Source: Muraenolepis orangiensis
Lineage: Eukaryota > Chordata > Actinopteri > Gadiformes > Muraenolepididae
Reading direction: 5' to 3'
Length of the DNA stretch: 64,000 nt
Assembly: GCA_027704905.1 (NCBI GenBank)
Contig: CM051019.1
Coordinates: 24,424,038-24,488,037, forward strand
A program made the translations under genes and the position numbers. Position 1 is the first letter of the stretch. Each line of letters begins with the position of its first letter. The notes under the pieces are model-generated. The model was not told the origin of the DNA. It saw only the letters and a list, made by a program, of their open reading frames with translations, and searched no databases. This document shows positions 63,526 through 64,000 of this stretch, one piece after another.

Positions 63526-63802
63526 AAACGTAGGATGAAATCATCCCACATTGTTCAGTTTTAACTGTAAACATGAGCTCTATTATGTTAACATTTGAAC
63601 ATGGTTTGTTTTGTTCTGAATTCACTTTCAGACATGAACTTCAGTCATTCATTTGAGTTATAACTCATACAAGATGAAAAAAAAACTAGAGATATTGTCC
63701 AAAACGATATCTTCAGGCATATTTGTTGTAAAGAGTGATGAAGATACTAATTCTGTGTTTCTCTTTGTTCTGTCCTTGCTTCTAATCCACACGGAGCCAC
63801 AG

Positions 63803-63856
63803 GCACAACTAACACAAGCACATCCAACCCGACCGTAGCCGACCACACAGTGAAAG
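63803..63856 (+). CDS. R6 stalk exon B
   Basis: This 54-bp phase 1-1 exon has acceptor GAGCCACAG and donor G|GTATGT, encoding GTTNTSTSNPTVADHTVK-type residues. R6 continues past the right edge. Confidence 0.5.
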
Positions 63857-64000
63857 GTATGTCTTCTCTAACTTGCTTTGGGCTGTGTTGTGTTCCAAAT
63901 GGAACCTTTCTGTCTGTCTATCAGTGATACCGTGTGGACTTATAATCATAAATCATCAACATCGTAAAATCATCTAAAGTTAAGTGTTGTAACACCTATG

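Overview
This window is vertebrate, and almost certainly teleost fish, genomic DNA. It has no operon-like gene packing. Spliced exons sit among very many interspersed repeats (Rex3-type, Rex1/L2-type and other fish LINEs, Ty3/gypsy elements, an endogenous retrovirus, TIR DNA elements, a tRNA-derived SINE) and unusually abundant (AC)n, (TCTA)n, (TTA)n, (CTG)n and minisatellite arrays. The species cannot be read from the sequence. Most long open frames are repeat artefacts; the real coding sequence is in short exons with good splice sites.

The main host content is a cluster of immunoglobulin-superfamily receptor genes, mostly on the minus strand, with one inverted copy entering at the right edge. 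Exons recur in a fixed order: a 25-bp ATG-containing exon, a V-type Ig exon (~345 bp), phase 1-1 Thr/Ser/Pro-rich stalk exons (48 and 54 bp), a 108-bp transmembrane exon, then cytoplasmic exons. One gene (R2, 28,396 down to 14,396, minus) can be followed end to end apart from a signal peptide. Its tail has three tyrosine motifs, two of them canonical ITIMs, so it looks like an inhibitory immune receptor. Other members are partial or broken: R1 (1-5,769), R3 (30,300-34,116), a TM-plus-tail fragment (7,566-8,909), several tail-exon copies (35-53 kb) and R6 on the plus strand (59,858 to the window end), whose Ig exon is cut by a Rex3 LINE. The only other host-gene exon recognised is a vasohibin (vash2-like) first coding exon at 11,043-11,375 minus, with two frame lesions.

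Region by region: 1-5.8 kb is R1 with 18-bp minisatellites. 5.8-9 kb holds a 50-bp tandem array, a dispersed receptor-tail block and a TM exon. 9.2-10.4 kb is a decayed THAP-domain DNA transposon. 11 kb is the vash2-like exon. 12.2-12.75 kb is a solo LTR with a 5-bp TSD. 14.1-14.5 kb is the last exon and CAG-repeat 3' UTR of R2. 15.1-21.5 kb is a three-level nest inside an R2 intron: a gypsy element, containing a LINE, containing a 2,479-bp TIR element whose ORF looks like a FEN1/XPG-type nuclease. 21.5-28.4 kb is the rest of R2. 28.9-29.8 kb is a LINE. 30.3-34.1 kb is R3. 35-53.3 kb is a directly duplicated, internally palindromic block. Its second copy is interrupted by a gypsy element (43.4-52.9 kb), itself interrupted by a 6.5-kb provirus (44,680-51,197) with matching LTRs, a deleted gag-pol and an intact env. 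54-60 kb is repeats (solo LTR, SINE, hAT-like ends, a gypsy fragment, a LINE). 60-64 kb is R6 with Rex3.

The two most notable items are the ITIM receptor gene with its duplicated stalk and tail-less transmembrane cassettes, and the TIR element carrying a predicted FEN/XPG-like nuclease, whose 3-bp target duplication is confirmed by an empty paralogous site in the window.
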